Positions 54,893 to 64,000 of a stretch of DNA of 64,000 bases are shown in pieces; the stretch's first letter is position 1, and every line of letters begins with the position of its first letter. The stretch comes from Lacrimispora sphenoides (GTDB lineage: Bacteria; Bacillota; Clostridia; Lachnospirales; Lachnospiraceae). A program made the position numbers and the translations under genes. A model generated the notes under the pieces. That model had not been told where the DNA came from and searched no databases. It was given only the letters and a program-made list of their open reading frames with translations. The stretch lies in the NCBI RefSeq assembly GCF_900105215.1, contig NZ_FOIP01000002.1:1860001-1924000 (forward strand). The letters run 5' to 3'.

Positions 54893-56662
54893 TTACATTC
54901 GTTCCGGCGCCTCGATTCCCAGTACGCCAATGCATGCATTTAATACATCCTTGGTTAGCCTGATTAAACGAATCCAGGATGCCTGCCGTTTTTTATCCTC
55001 TTCGGATATGATCTTGGTATCATGGTAAAAACGGTTAAAAGCATTGGCAAGTTCATAAATGTACTGGCATATTTTATGGGGCGCAAGCTCCGTAAAGCCT
55101 GTTTCCATGATTTCATTATATCTGGAAAGCTGGAGCATCAAGTCTTTTTCTGCCTCCGATGCAGCTGCAAGAATCTGCTCCTCACCCTGGTATTTATCCT
55201 CAAGGCCCTGGTATTTTGCCAGAATGGACTTTATTCTTACGATCGTATAAAGGATGTAAGGGCCGGTATTCCCCTCAAAGGATACGAAACGGTCCATATC
55301 AAACACATAATCCTTGGATGCCTGATTAGACAGATCCCCATACTTTAAGGCTGCCATTCCCACGATCTTTGATGTTTCCTCCGCCTCTTTCTCAGAAACG
55401 GTACGGTTCTCCATGATCTTTTCATAAGCTGCCTGGCTGATATCAGAAATCAGTGTTTCCAGACGCATAACTCCACCGTCCCTTGTCTTAAATGGCTTAC
55501 CGTCTTTTCCGTTCATGGTTCCAAAGTAAAGATGAGACATCTTTTTATCCTGTGATACAAAGCCTGCCTTTTTCGCCACACGGAACACCTGGACAAAATG
55601 CAGTTCCTGGCGTTTATCCGTAAGATAGATGTACCAGTCAGGCTTTATATCTTTCTCACGTTCAATGATGGTTCCAAGATCAGAAGTAGAATAAAGGGCT
55701 GCACCGTCAGATTTTCTTACAATACAGGGAGGAAGTTCTTTGGTATCCCCCTCTTCTCCAATATCCACAACAAGGGCTCCCTGGCTTTCATAAGCAAGGC
55801 CCTTATCTTCCAGCTCCTTTATTAAACCGGCAATATAGGGTTCCGCATCGCTTTCCCCTTTCCATAGATCAAAGGAAACATTGAGATTTCCGTAATTTTT
55901 CTTTAAATCAGAAACAGATACTTCTATAATATGACGCCAGATGGAACGGTAAGGTTTAAAACCGTTTTGCAGTTTCAAAGTGGCATCATGAGCTCTGGTG
56001 CTGAATTCCTCATCGGATTTGGCTTTTGAACTGGCCGCAGGGTATATCTCTTCCAGCTCACTGATGGTAAAGGGTGCTTCCTTTGGATACTCTCCTTCAT
56101 AGGACTCGTCAAAATAAGGCAGCTCCGGTTTTCTGTCTTTAAGCTCCTCAATGATCAGTCCCATCTGAAGGCCCCAGTCTCCAAGGTGAACATCTCCAAT
56201 GACATGATGTCCAAGGAATCGGCCCATTCTCTTAATACTCTCCCCGATAACCGCGGAACGAAGATGGCCTACGTGCAGAGGCTTTGCAACATTGGCACCG
56301 CCGTAATCCACCACAATTGTCATGGGGTTTTCTGTTCTTTCACAGCCGCACTGTTCTTCGTCAGCCATGCCGTTCATATAGTCTGCCAGATAATCTGAAT
56401 TGAGCTTTAAATTGATAAATCCCGGCATCACTGCATCCACTGCAGCAAATACATGACTGGCGGCAAGCTTTTCCACCACTTCTGATGCTATATCAAACGG
56501 TTTCTTTTTATAAGCCTTGGCTGCTGCCATGGCTCCGTTACACTGGTATTCGCAAAGGTCCGGACGATTAGATAAGGTTACCTTTGCATAAGCCTCATCG
56601 TATCCGCAGTTCGCAAATGCTGCCTTCATCTCTGCTGTAATCAAATCAAGAATCTTCTTCAT
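54893..56662 (-). CDS. argS: Arginine-tRNA ligase
   Basis: 589 residues. N-terminal tRNA-recognition domain (1-110), class I catalytic core with HVGHLRSAVIG (HIGH motif, near 135), YIYLTDKRQELHF, and a C-terminal DALR anticodon domain (from about 475, including FNRFYHDTKI). It charges tRNA-Arg. As in many ArgRS a canonical KMSKS loop is not evident. ATG 56662 has GGAG upstream. No T-box seen in its leader. Confidence 0.97.
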   Translation of the reverse strand: MKKILDLITAEMKAAFANCGYDEAYAKVTLSNRPDLCEYQCNGAMAAAKAYKKKPFDIASEVVEKLAASHVFAAVDAVMPGFINLKLNSDYLADYMNGMADEEQCGCERTENPMTIVVDYGGANVAKPLHVGHLRSAVIGESIKRMGRFLGHHVIGDVHLGDWGLQMGLIIEELKDRKPELPYFDESYEGEYPKEAPFTISELEEIYPAASSKAKSDEEFSTRAHDATLKLQNGFKPYRSIWRHIIEVSVSDLKKNYGNLNVSFDLWKGESDAEPYIAGLIKELEDKGLAYESQGALVVDIGEEGDTKELPPCIVRKSDGAALYSTSDLGTIIEREKDIKPDWYIYLTDKRQELHFVQVFRVAKKAGFVSQDKKMSHLYFGTMNGKDGKPFKTRDGGVMRLETLISDISQAAYEKIMENRTVSEKEAEETSKIVGMAALKYGDLSNQASKDYVFDMDRFVSFEGNTGPYILYTIVRIKSILAKYQGLEDKYQGEEQILAAASEAEKDLMLQLSRYNEIMETGFTELAPHKICQYIYELANAFNRFYHDTKIISEEDKKRQASWIRLIRLTKDVLNACIGVLGIEAPERM

Positions 56663-56952
56663 CAGTTCCTGGTCTCCTTTTTCTATTCCAGATATTTCTA
56701 CGCTAAATATTAATTATATTACAAGTGACCTTAAAAATCAAATTCTTTTCCCTTTTCTTTTCCAAAACTGTACTGCTCCATGATCTTCAGCAACATGGAC
56801 AGGAATAGGTGATCCGGTAATAAAATAAGCGCCTTTTTAAGTTATGAGGATCGCACAATCCTTATCTTTTCCCAAAAAGGTGCTTTCTTTTTATTATTTT
56901 ATCATATTTACCTTCTATGCTTGCAATATTCTCTCTTTGCATTTCCCCGTAT
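56663..56952. other. Leader and spacer upstream of argS
   Basis: A+T-rich, contains the argS promoter region. No T-box sequence, tRNA-like structure or open frame on either strand. Confidence 0.45.
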
Positions 56953-57129
56953 TTAAATATTTTCCCGTATTATTCTGCACGGATTGCCATATGCAATCTG
57001 ATGATCAGGTATATCTTTTGTCACAATGCTCCCTGCACCAATCACAACGTTATTCCCAATGGTTACACCGGGCATAATAATCGCACCGCCTCCAATCCAA
57101 ACATTGTTACCAATGACAACAGGCGTACT
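56953..57129 (-). pseudogene. C-terminal remnant of a hexapeptide-repeat acetyltransferase (Maa/LacA type)
   Basis: 58 open codons with left-handed beta-helix repeats ([19 protein letters not shown], then [19 protein letters not shown]) and the usual end [12 protein letters not shown]. This is the last third of a maltose/galactoside O-acetyltransferase. A stop codon directly precedes it and the first two thirds are absent, so it cannot be functional. Confidence 0.8.
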
Positions 57130-57240
57130 TTAAATCATAAAAACAACGCAGGAATATTAGAACGATCCTTTCTACGTTGTTTTCTCAATATCATACATAA
57201 TTAATAAAAGGACCTTGCAGATCGCCCGGTCCTTTTCCTT

Positions 57241-57798
57241 TTATACTCTGGACAGGTATTCACCTGTACGTGTATCAATCTTAATCTTGTCACCCTGATC
57301 TACAAATAAGGGAACATATACTACCGCACCGGTCTCAACCGTAGCTGGCTTGGTAGCTCCCTGAGCGGTATCACCCTTGAATCCCGGCTCTGTATCTGTA
57401 ATAACCAACTCCACGAATAACGGAGGCTCTACGGAGTATACCTTACCATTATAAGAACATACCTTAACCGTCTCATTCTCTTTTACAAACTTTAACGCAT
57501 CACCGATAATATCTGGAGATAACGCCATCTGCTCATAGGTATTCGTATCCATAAAGTTATGAAGATCTCCATCAGCATACAGATACTGCATGTCAAATCT
57601 ATCGATTCTTGCCTGTGGGAACTTCTCTGTCGGGCGGAATGTGCGCTCGTTAATGCCGCCGTTTAACACATCTTTAATCTTAGTTCTTACGAATGCAGCA
57701 CCCTTTCCAGGTTTTACATGCTGGAACTCCATAATCTGATAAACAGTACCCTCGATCTCCAATGTGATACCGTTTCTAAAATCACCCGCTGATATCAT
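57241..57798 (-). CDS. efp: Translation elongation factor P
   Basis: 185 residues, three beta-barrel domains: KOW-like N-terminal domain with the modification-site loop ([17 protein letters not shown], Lys32 region), OB domain (about 65-125) and C-terminal domain with [22 protein letters not shown]. It rescues ribosomes stalled at polyproline. AGGAGG precedes ATG 57798. About 110 bp downstream of aroQ on the same strand. Confidence 0.98.
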   Translation of the reverse strand: MISAGDFRNGITLEIEGTVYQIMEFQHVKPGKGAAFVRTKIKDVLNGGINERTFRPTEKFPQARIDRFDMQYLYADGDLHNFMDTNTYEQMALSPDIIGDALKFVKENETVKVCSYNGKVYSVEPPLFVELVITDTEPGFKGDTAQGATKPATVETGAVVYVPLFVDQGDKIKIDTRTGEYLSRV

Positions 57799-57909
57799 AA
57801 ATGATATTCCTCCTTGAATTTCTCTTCTTAACCTTTTATATTCTATACTATAACAAATACATTTTCAACAGTTTTTTACAAATATCTCCCTTTTCTTGAA
57901 TCGGAGCAA

Positions 57910-58338
57910 TTATTTTCCTGTTAAATAATCCATTGCAAGAGCATATCCCTTAAGCCCCAGACCAACTACTTGTCCGGTACAAACAGGCGCCGTCACTGAT
58001 GTATGGCGGAACTCCTCTCTCTTATGGACATTGGATATATGGACTTCAACCTTGGGAATCTCTACGGAACCCAGGGCATCTCTAACGGCATAGCTGTAAT
58101 GGGTAAACGCTCCGGGATTAATGATGATCCCTTCTGTTCCATTGTGATATGCCTCCTGAATTTTATCGATGATTCCACCTTCATAATTACTCTGAAAGAC
58201 TTCCAGCTCATGACCTTCTCTTTGCGCTTTTTCTTCCAGCATGGATACCAGCGCATGATAATCCTCTGTTCCGTATATTCCTTTTTCGCGGATTCCTAAA
58301 AAGTTTAGATTCGGCCCGTTTAATACAAGAATTTTCAT
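57910..58338 (-). CDS. aroQ: 3-dehydroquinate dehydratase, type II
   Basis: 142 residues, the size of the dodecameric type II enzyme. NGPNLNFLGIREKGIYG holds the catalytic Arg and Tyr; EVFQSNYEGGIIDKI, INPGAFTHYS and VEVHISNVHKREEFR complete the active site. It converts 3-dehydroquinate to 3-dehydroshikimate. No other shikimate genes are near. Confidence 0.97.
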   Translation of the reverse strand: MKILVLNGPNLNFLGIREKGIYGTEDYHALVSMLEEKAQREGHELEVFQSNYEGGIIDKIQEAYHNGTEGIIINPGAFTHYSYAVRDALGSVEIPKVEVHISNVHKREEFRHTSVTAPVCTGQVVGLGLKGYALAMDYLTGK

Positions 58339-58487
58339 ATCCTTTTACCACCTTTTCTCCCATGCTTTCCGGGCAAAGCATCTCCAGTATGTCCCGGATC
58401 AGCCAGCTTGTCCGAACCGTCTCATCCTTATTATAACCTGTCAGGCTGTCTTTTACCCGTCAGAAATGTTCTTTCACCTGACACAGT

Positions 58488-58997
58488 TCACTTTTTTCTT
58501 TTCTTATCTCTGTGATAAAAATACAGCACAACTGCTTCTAAATATCTCTTTAAAACAATTTGGATTTCTTCTTTTGGATGAATCGGCCTGACCAGAATGC
58601 TGTAGATTCCGGCTCTTTTGGCTCCATAAACATCGGTAAAAAGCTGATCCCCCACAAAAACCGTATGTTTCGCATCCGTTTTCATGAACTCCATCGCTTT
58701 TTGATAGCCTTTTCTCCAGGGCTTGTTTCCTTTATAAATATAATGAGGGCTGCCCGCAGCCCTGGCAAAGGAAGCCACTCTCGGCTCTTTGTTGTTGGAA
58801 AGGAGGCAGGATTCCATCCCAAGCTTATGCAGATGTAAAAACAATTTCTTAGCTCTTTCATCTGCGGGCGCACCATGGGGCACCAGAGTATTGTCAATAT
58901 CAAAAATCACACCTCTGATCCCACTCTTATATAATTCTTCGAAGGATATGTCGTATGCTGATGCCGCATCTTCATCCGGATAAAATACTTTAAACAT
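58488..58997 (-). CDS. YqeG-family HAD phosphatase
   Basis: 169 residues, HAD superfamily IIIA: motif I FDIDNTL (about 35-41), motif II LLSNN near 74, motif III/IV FVGDQLFTDVYGAKRAG near 120-136. The B. subtilis YqeG relatives dephosphorylate sugar or nucleotide phosphates; substrate not known here. It follows nrdR by 7 bp, so the two are probably one transcript. Confidence 0.9.
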   Translation of the reverse strand: MFKVFYPDEDAASAYDISFEELYKSGIRGVIFDIDNTLVPHGAPADERAKKLFLHLHKLGMESCLLSNNKEPRVASFARAAGSPHYIYKGNKPWRKGYQKAMEFMKTDAKHTVFVGDQLFTDVYGAKRAGIYSILVRPIHPKEEIQIVLKRYLEAVVLYFYHRDKKRKK

Positions 58998-59004
58998 ATA
59001 TCTC

Positions 59005-59457
59005 CTACTTCTTTAACAGTTTTCCTATTTCTTCCATAAAAGTACTCACGTCTTTAAATTCCCTGTATACGGAAGCAAAGCGCACATAAGCAACTTCATC
59101 CACTTCCTGCAGCTTTTTCATGACAAGCTCTCCGATCACCGTACTTTCCACTTCTTTTTCTTCACGGTTGAAAACCTGGGTTTCAATCTCGTCTACCATG
59201 GAATCAATCTGCTGGGATGATACCGGCCGCTTATGGCAGGAATGAAGAATTCCTGATTCTATTTTTGAACGGTCATAAACTTCTCTGGAATTATCCTTCT
59301 TAATAACCATAAGGGGCATGGTCTCAAGCTTTTCATAGGTGGTAAACCTCTTTCCGCACTTCTCGCATTGTCTGCGGCGTCTGATTGAGCTGTTGTCGTC
59401 TGCCGGTCTGGAATCAATGACCTTGGTGTCTGCTTCATTGCAAAATGGACATTTCAC
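59005..59457 (-). CDS. nrdR: Transcriptional repressor NrdR
   Basis: 150 residues, the canonical length. Zinc ribbon CPFC...CEKC (residues 3-34) with RRRRQCEKCGKRFTTYE, then an ATP-cone (about 48-138). It represses ribonucleotide reductase genes when dATP is bound. The start is GTG 59457: AGGAGG is 9 nt upstream and MKCPFC is the conserved N-terminus; the longer frame is not used. A matching box lies upstream of nrdD in the same window. Confidence 0.96.
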   Translation of the reverse strand: MKCPFCNEADTKVIDSRPADDNSSIRRRRQCEKCGKRFTTYEKLETMPLMVIKKDNSREVYDRSKIESGILHSCHKRPVSSQQIDSMVDEIETQVFNREEKEVESTVIGELVMKKLQEVDEVAYVRFASVYREFKDVSTFMEEIGKLLKK

Positions 59458-59560
59458 GTTTCTGGTCCTCCTGTCTACGGACTGTAATTTTAGTGTCACG
59501 AATCGAACTTCGTTTTATATATCATAGCTTACAATCCAAAGAACCGCAAGCCCATCCTCC

Positions 59561-59821
59561 TTATATCCCGCATCTTTCCGTTGCCTTTTCCAAATCCACA
59601 TTTACAAGGATGATGTCCGGGCCCACCTGCCTTATGTCGCAAAAGGGAATGATAAACTCCTTTTCCCTGACTAAAAAGCCGCAAAAGCACCCTGGTCCTG
59701 GTACAATTATGGCTAAAAGGCATCCTGTTTCCATATCAAAATCCACATCACCAACATAACCGAGGCGTCTGCAGTCACAGATATTAATTACCTCTTTTTG
59801 TTTTAGTTCACAAATTCGCAT
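59561..59821 (-). CDS. YlmC/YmxH-family PRC-barrel protein
   Basis: 86 residues, one PRC-barrel-like domain beginning MRICELKQKEVINI, with a CDCRRLGYVGDVDFD block and a hydrophobic GCLLAIIVPGPG segment. This matches the YlmC/YmxH sporulation-associated family of Firmicutes. AAGGAGGTG lies 7 nt before ATG 59821, which decides the start against an earlier ATG. Role unknown. Confidence 0.85.
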   Translation of the reverse strand: MRICELKQKEVINICDCRRLGYVGDVDFDMETGCLLAIIVPGPGCFCGFLVREKEFIIPFCDIRQVGPDIILVNVDLEKATERCGI

Positions 59822-59874
59822 AGGATACACCTCCTTAGTATATTCTATGCGCATACCTCATGCATGACACGGCT

Positions 59875-60699
59875 CTACCATTGATTTTCCTGGTTCCACA
59901 TGGATTCAAAGGAAATTTCCTCACCTCTTCCGGGGGTGTTCCTAGAAAGCCGATCCTTAAGATCAAAATAATATTCTGTCATAGTAGCTTGAATGTAAGG
60001 GATGATCCAGAGAAAGCCAATACCCATGGAACAGTATCCCAGTACTACCATACCGATGAAGCTTATGAAAAGGTAAAAATAGCCTCCCTTATTGCCCTTC
60101 ATCATAGCTGCACTTTCCTTAAGGCTCCCAATTACCCTTAAATCCGGAGATTCGATGAGAAGGTACATGGACTGGGATAAATACAGCATTGTTATGATAT
60201 TTCCAATTAGCAGAAGCAGGTACGTTAGTACCAGCAGTACTATCATGACAGGTATAAAATCAGTGATGACAGCTACAATGAGTACAACAAAGTACGGTAT
60301 CCCCCAGGCAAATCCAATGAAAAGATTTATAAAGTAAAGTCCTAAAAACCTATGGGGCTTGTTCTGAAAAGCAAAGAGTAAGTCAGACAGTTTGGTGGCA
60401 TGACCATTGCATATATCCATATAAATCTTAAGTACTCCTGGTTTTAAAAGACCGTATACAGAGAGAATGATCAGGAGTGAGATATAAACCCCTGCCTTCA
60501 GGATCACATTTCCTGCCGATACGCTGCCGCCATAAAAAAAAGGATCTCTTACCAGTCCCATAGAAAAGGACGTTAAAATATACACCAGGGTTATAGCCAG
60601 AAGAATGGCGTATTCAATAAACTGGATGCCGATACACAAACCGTATCGGCCTTTCAAGGACCGCTTTGCACGGCTTTTAAGTTCTGATGATGAAGTTTT
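59875..60699 (-). CDS. DUF975-family membrane protein
   Basis: About 275 residues with six membrane helices and the family's N-terminal KSRAKRSLKGRYG block, then a glycine-rich helix region and the late FIGMVVLGYCSMGIGFLWIIPY segment. Function of DUF975 is unknown. Its ATG overlaps the stop of the gene upstream (ATGA at 60699-60702), so the two membrane proteins are co-translated. I give the start near the overlap. Confidence 0.82.
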   Translation of the reverse strand, partial: KTSSSELKSRAKRSLKGRYGLCIGIQFIEYAILLAITLVYILTSFSMGLVRDPFFYGGSVSAGNVILKAGVYISLLIILSVYGLLKPGVLKIYMDICNGHATKLSDLLFAFQNKPHRFLGLYFINLFIGFAWGIPYFVVLIVAVITDFIPVMIVLLVLTYLLLLIGNIITMLYLSQSMYLLIESPDLRVIGSLKESAAMMKGNKGGYFYLFISFIGMVVLGYCSMGIGFLWIIPYIQATMTEYYFDLKDRLSRNTPGRGEEISFESMWNQENQW

Positions 60700-61046
60700 C
60701 ATGAAAACACACCTCCCAGCCCCAGGCCACTCATCGCCGCAGTTCCCACAAATACGATTATAACCAATACTACAAGCACAATGGCAATGGATGAAGTAAT
60801 AAGGCCTGCCTTTGCATAGCCTTCAAACCTGTCTTCTGTTCTGGAAAGCAGGGCAAACAGAATTCCAAGGCTTCCGAAAATCAATCCTCCGTAACAGCAG
60901 CAGGAGGTTATAATTCCAAGAATCCCCATGACCAGAGAGGCAAGGGCCATGTTGCTCTGTACCGGACTCTCTGGCTGTTTATATACGGCTCCGCGATCCC
61001 AATCCTGGTTTTCCTGCCAGGAACCATCTTGATTATCCTGATCCAT
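60699..61046 (-). CDS. Small DUF4190-like membrane protein
   Basis: 115 residues: an acidic, Asn/Gln-rich cytoplasmic N-terminus (about 1-40), then two membrane helices (NMALASLVMGILGIITSCC and the final LVVLVIIVFVGTAAM), as in DUF4190 proteins. ATG 61046 follows AGGGAG by 9 nt; longer in-frame starts lack a site. Translationally coupled to the DUF975 gene. Confidence 0.78.
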   Translation of the reverse strand: MDQDNQDGSWQENQDWDRGAVYKQPESPVQSNMALASLVMGILGIITSCCCYGGLIFGSLGILFALLSRTEDRFEGYAKAGLITSSIAIVLVVLVIIVFVGTAAMSGLGLGGVFS

Positions 61047-61413
61047 TTCTATCATCTCCCTTTCTGTCATAATATATAACTTATTCAAATTTGCATGGCA
61101 AGTGAAGATAAAAGGGCTGCTTTTCAGCCTGTTCATCTGATCTTACGAAGCAATTGAGGATAAAAAGCGCATGCTTTTTGCGCCGTCCATCCGATAATCG
61201 AAAGGGCTTTTACTTTCGATTATATGGCAATTATACAATATTTTCCATTATCTGTAAAATTAATATTTTATTTGACGATAAGCCTGCGAATGAAATTCTG
61301 CAAAAACAGTCGCGAATAGGGAGCTTTATCATTCATTAAAAAGAACATTCTCCAGCGGATATCCGTTAAAGAATGTTCTTTTCTCCTGCTAAAAAACCTC
61401 TATCCCTCTTCGT
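61047..61413. other. Spacer with terminator
   Basis: Contains the promoter region of the DUF4190-like gene, a hairpin ATAATCGAAAG/CTTTCGATTAT (61194-61223) and the aldolase terminator at 61335-61382. No gene seen. Confidence 0.5.
61335..61382 (-). terminator. Terminator of the aldolase-dehydratase operon
   Basis: AAAAGAACATTC / GAATGTTCTTTT, 12-bp stem with T-tract on the minus strand. Confidence 0.8.
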
Positions 61414-62310
61414 TCACCGAAGCAATCCCTCTTCCTTAAGAATCTGCTCAAGCCGCCTGGTTTCTCCCTCCGTGGCCTCCTGCATGGGTCGGGCGCAAAC
61501 GGACTTCATGGGTACCCCGCAAAGCGCCATGGCCTTTTTTATAATAGGTACAAATTGCTCTCCCACATCATATACAGCCATAAGCCTGTCAATCTTCATC
61601 TGGTATTCCCGCAGCAGTCCGAAATCCTCCCTCCTGGCCGCCTCAGCAAGAGCAGAGGCTGTCTCCGGCGCAAAATTGGATAACCCGGCGATACAGCCGT
61701 CTCCACCGCTTATCACATTATGGGAGAAGAATTCATCAAATCCTGAATAAACCAGGAATTCAGGAAATTCTCTCTTTACAGTCTGAATCAAAGCTCTGGT
61801 ATGCCCCATGACATCCACGGTGTCCTTAATCCCCACAATATTCTTCCTCCTGCGGGCCAGTTCAAGAACCACCTGAGGCTTTAAGTCATAACCGGTTCTG
61901 GCAGGGAAATTATACAGCAGCAGCGGGCCTTCTATCCTTCCGGCCAGGGTATCATAAAAGTCCAGAACAGCGCTGTCCGGCAGGTTAAAGTAATAGGGAG
62001 AGATGACCATAACTCCATCCGCACCCTGCTCCAGGGCATAGCGGGACAGCTCTACACATTCCTCAAAAACAGTACCGCCGGTCCCTACATAAACCATTAC
62101 CCGATGATCCACGTAAGCAAGGGCCTCCCGGATCATCCGTTTCTTCTCTTCCAGCGGAATGGCAAAGAACTCCCCGATACTTCCAAGAATCAGGATTCCA
62201 TCCATTCCTCCTGCTATAAGATGGTCGTATAACTGCCTATTGGCCTCCATATCCACATGAAAGTCACTTGTAAATGCCGTCACTGCCGGTGTTATATATT
62301 TTGCATTCAT
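61414..62310 (-). CDS. DapA/KdgA-family aldolase
   Basis: 298 residues, TIM-barrel of the dihydrodipicolinate synthase superfamily. The GSIGEF loop (43-48), Tyr133 in LLYNFP and the Schiff-base Lys162 in GIKDT are all present. Its neighbour is a sugar-acid dehydratase, so a 2-keto-3-deoxy-sugar-acid aldolase (KDG or pentonate type, pyruvate-forming) is more likely than lysine biosynthesis. It lies 79 bp downstream of the dehydratase on the same strand. Confidence 0.88.
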   Translation of the reverse strand: MNAKYITPAVTAFTSDFHVDMEANRQLYDHLIAGGMDGILILGSIGEFFAIPLEEKKRMIREALAYVDHRVMVYVGTGGTVFEECVELSRYALEQGADGVMVISPYYFNLPDSAVLDFYDTLAGRIEGPLLLYNFPARTGYDLKPQVVLELARRRKNIVGIKDTVDVMGHTRALIQTVKREFPEFLVYSGFDEFFSHNVISGGDGCIAGLSNFAPETASALAEAARREDFGLLREYQMKIDRLMAVYDVGEQFVPIIKKAMALCGVPMKSVCARPMQEATEGETRRLEQILKEEGLLR

Positions 62311-62389
62311 CTAAACTGCCATCCTCCCTTTCTCATTGAGTACGGTTATCAGATTGGCCTGGATATCTCTTCCCGTACTCCTTCGTCCC

Positions 62390-64000
62390 TTACCCTTCAT
62401 ATCCTGCTCCTTCCATGGCTGAAAGGGCATCCCTGGTGTATCTTGCCAATATCCCTTTCCGCTTCGGTCTGGGAATGATCCCCTCTTTTTTCCTCTCTTC
62501 AAGCACAATCTCAATCTCCTTAAGCGTCCGTTCCTCCCCCTGGATTCCTGTCAGATTCAGGGTCCTGTCCTTCACACTGTAGGAAATGATGTCGCCGTCT
62601 CTTACAAAGGCAAGAGACCCTCCTGCTGCTGCTTCCGGAGACACATGACCGATAGCAGGTCCTCTTGTGGCTCCTGAAAACCTGCCGTCCGTTACCAGGG
62701 CCACACTTCCATTGAGCTCATGATCACAGACAATTGCCTCAGTCGTCATGAGCATTTCCGGCATGCCGCTGCCCCTTGGCCCTTCATAGCGGATCACAAT
62801 GATATCACCTTTGCGGATCTCCTTTTTCACCACTGACTGGTAAGCATCCTCCTCACAGTCAAAGACTCGTGCCCTTCCTTTATGCTCCCACATCTCCCTG
62901 ACACATGCGGCATATTTGATGACTGCTCCCTCGGGTGCCAGATTACCCCTCATAACAGCGATGGAGCCCTTTTCAACGGCTTCACTGACCGGGAAGATAA
63001 CCTGTTCCCGCTTCAGTCCGTAATTGCTCAGATAACCTGCATAACGCTCGTAAAAGCCGTCCTTCTCCAAATCTTCCAGATTTTCTCCCAGCGTCCTGCC
63101 TGTGACTGTCATTACATCAAGATGCAGCAGATCCCTTAGTTCCCGTTCTACCATGGGAATTCCGCCTGCGAACCAGAAGGCTTCTGTCAGATGCTGACCG
63201 CTGGGGGTGATATTTCCGATGTGGGGGATCCGGTGATTGATCTCATCAAATTTTTCCGGTGCGACCAGGAGCCCAAGCTCTCTTGCCAGGGAAGTGAGAT
63301 GAATGACTCCATTGGTAGACCCTCCGATTGCACTATGGATCATGATGGCATTCTCAAATGCTTCCTTTGTCATGATCTGGCTGGGACGGATATCCTTCTC
63401 CGCCAGCTTCATTATGGTTTGGCCTGCCCTGCGCGCCCATGCCAGGATATCCCGCATGGTGGCAGGAATTAACGCAGAGCCTGGCAGCGCCATGCCCAGG
63501 GCTTCCGCCATGCATTGCATGGTACTGGCCGTTCCCAGAAACGTACATGCGCCGGCCGAGGGGCATCCCGTCAGCTTGTAATCCCTTATTTCCTGCGGAG
63601 TAATAGCCCCTTCCCGCTTCTGGCGCAGGGATATGTCTCCTGCCACCAGGGAAGTCGTCATCCCCGGCCCGTTCCTCATGCTCCCGCCAGGTATAAATAT
63701 AGAAGGAATGTCAAGCCGGGCCGCTGCCTTTAATTGGGCAGGTATGGATTTGTCACAGGATGACGCAAGTACCATTCCGTCCCATGGATACACAGAACCG
63801 TGGAGTTCTATCATATCGCAGATAGCCTCTCTGGAGGCCAGTATGTAATTCATTCCATTATGTCCCTGGGCGCAGCCGTCGCAGATATCCGTAGTATGAT
63901 ACCCGGCAGGATACCCGCCTTTTTCAAACACACCGTATTTTACCTGTTCCATGAGCCCCGAAAGATGCACGCTGCCCGGATGGCTGTCCCCATAGGCATC
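62390..64000 (-). CDS. IlvD/Edd-family dehydratase, partial (start beyond right edge)
   Basis: 537 codons up to the window edge. [Fe-S] dehydratase with [45 protein letters not shown] and [11 protein letters not shown]-terminal [21 protein letters not shown]. The third cluster Cys context fits IlvD as well as aldonate dehydratases such as L-arabonate or xylonate dehydratase. With the adjacent aldolase, dehydration of an aldonic acid is the more likely role, but dihydroxy-acid dehydratase is not excluded. N-terminal codons are missing. Confidence 0.88.
   Translation of the reverse strand, partial: DAYGDSHPGSVHLSGLMEQVKYGVFEKGGYPAGYHTTDICDGCAQGHNGMNYILASREAICDMIELHGSVYPWDGMVLASSCDKSIPAQLKAAARLDIPSIFIPGGSMRNGPGMTTSLVAGDISLRQKREGAITPQEIRDYKLTGCPSAGACTFLGTASTMQCMAEALGMALPGSALIPATMRDILAWARRAGQTIMKLAEKDIRPSQIMTKEAFENAIMIHSAIGGSTNGVIHLTSLARELGLLVAPEKFDEINHRIPHIGNITPSGQHLTEAFWFAGGIPMVERELRDLLHLDVMTVTGRTLGENLEDLEKDGFYERYAGYLSNYGLKREQVIFPVSEAVEKGSIAVMRGNLAPEGAVIKYAACVREMWEHKGRARVFDCEEDAYQSVVKKEIRKGDIIVIRYEGPRGSGMPEMLMTTEAIVCDHELNGSVALVTDGRFSGATRGPAIGHVSPEAAAGGSLAFVRDGDIISYSVKDRTLNLTGIQGEERTLKEIEIVLEERKKEGIIPRPKRKGILARYTRDALSAMEGAGYEG

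Noticed and set aside
56663..56843. T-box leader for argS
   Set aside because: No GGTGGNACCGCG sequence or terminator found in this stretch.
59529..59723. Short frames overlapping the YlmC/YmxH gene
   Set aside because: Out-of-frame shadows; the family match and ribosome binding site fix the real frame.

Overview
The window looks like chromosome from an anaerobic, endospore-forming Firmicute, most likely a Lachnospiraceae member of the Lacrimispora / Clostridium sphenoides type (the genus is inference). Reasons: the infC-rpmI-rplT operon with an L20-type leader and an ATT start codon, a T-box ahead of thrS, anaerobic NrdD/NrdG with NrdR, YesM/YesN-type two-component proteins, an LPXTG surface protein, AGGAGG ribosome binding sites, and tRNA genes without an encoded CCA.

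Left third (1-17 kb). A partial ROK-type repressor and a PAS-GGDEF diguanylate cyclase come first, then tRNA-Leu(CAG). A minus-strand sugar-import locus of seven genes follows: AraC-type response regulator, sugar-binding lipoprotein, ATPase, two permeases, YesM-type histidine kinase, and a membrane-tethered protein with two sugar-binding domains in tandem. This is a YtfQRT-YjfF (galactofuranose-type) transporter with its own sensing system. The double-binding-domain protein is the most unusual member, because its second half resembles the transporter's own binding protein. Upstream lies a 1291-residue sortase-anchored protein with about 54 copies of a GGG(S/N)ET hexapeptide.

Middle accessory region (17-27 kb). 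This stretch is gene-poor and A+T-rich, and holds several broken genes: a MerR regulator with a 19-bp-spacer promoter, an Rrf2 regulator, a GHKL sensor whose H-box has Gln instead of His, a tRNA cluster (3 Leu, 1 Asn), a nucleobase-permease remnant, and an orphan leaderless sugar-binding protein. It also has two small cysteine-rich genes. Both are preceded by the same promoter, which fits the late mother-cell sporulation factor sigma-K (CACA, 16 bp, CATATAATA). One of the two has an in-frame TAA. A ferredoxin / NapH-like / ArsR module and a DUF3888 gene close the region.

Core block (27-36 kb). infC-rpmI-rplT, a half-size EamA permease, a double-DUF1540 protein, thrS, an AEC carrier, ilvE, an acetamidase/formamidase and a MATE exporter.

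Molybdenum-hydroxylase operon (36.5-44.2 kb, plus strand). Two MobA/MocA-like nucleotidyltransferases (one fused to a ModE-type DNA-binding domain) precede separate Mo, [2Fe-2S] and FAD subunits and then a fused Fe-S/Mo subunit: a xanthine-dehydrogenase-family complex with its cofactor-maturation genes.

Right third (44-64 kb, all minus strand). A racemase-fold protein, fucO with a divergent TetR gene and two operator-like palindromes, a LytTR regulator with a membrane partner, nrdD-nrdG with an NrdR box, a flavodoxin-like oxidoreductase, a SWIM/SNF2 helicase, argS, efp, aroQ, a YqeG phosphatase, nrdR, a YlmC/YmxH protein, two membrane proteins, and at the edge a sugar-acid aldolase and an IlvD/Edd dehydratase.
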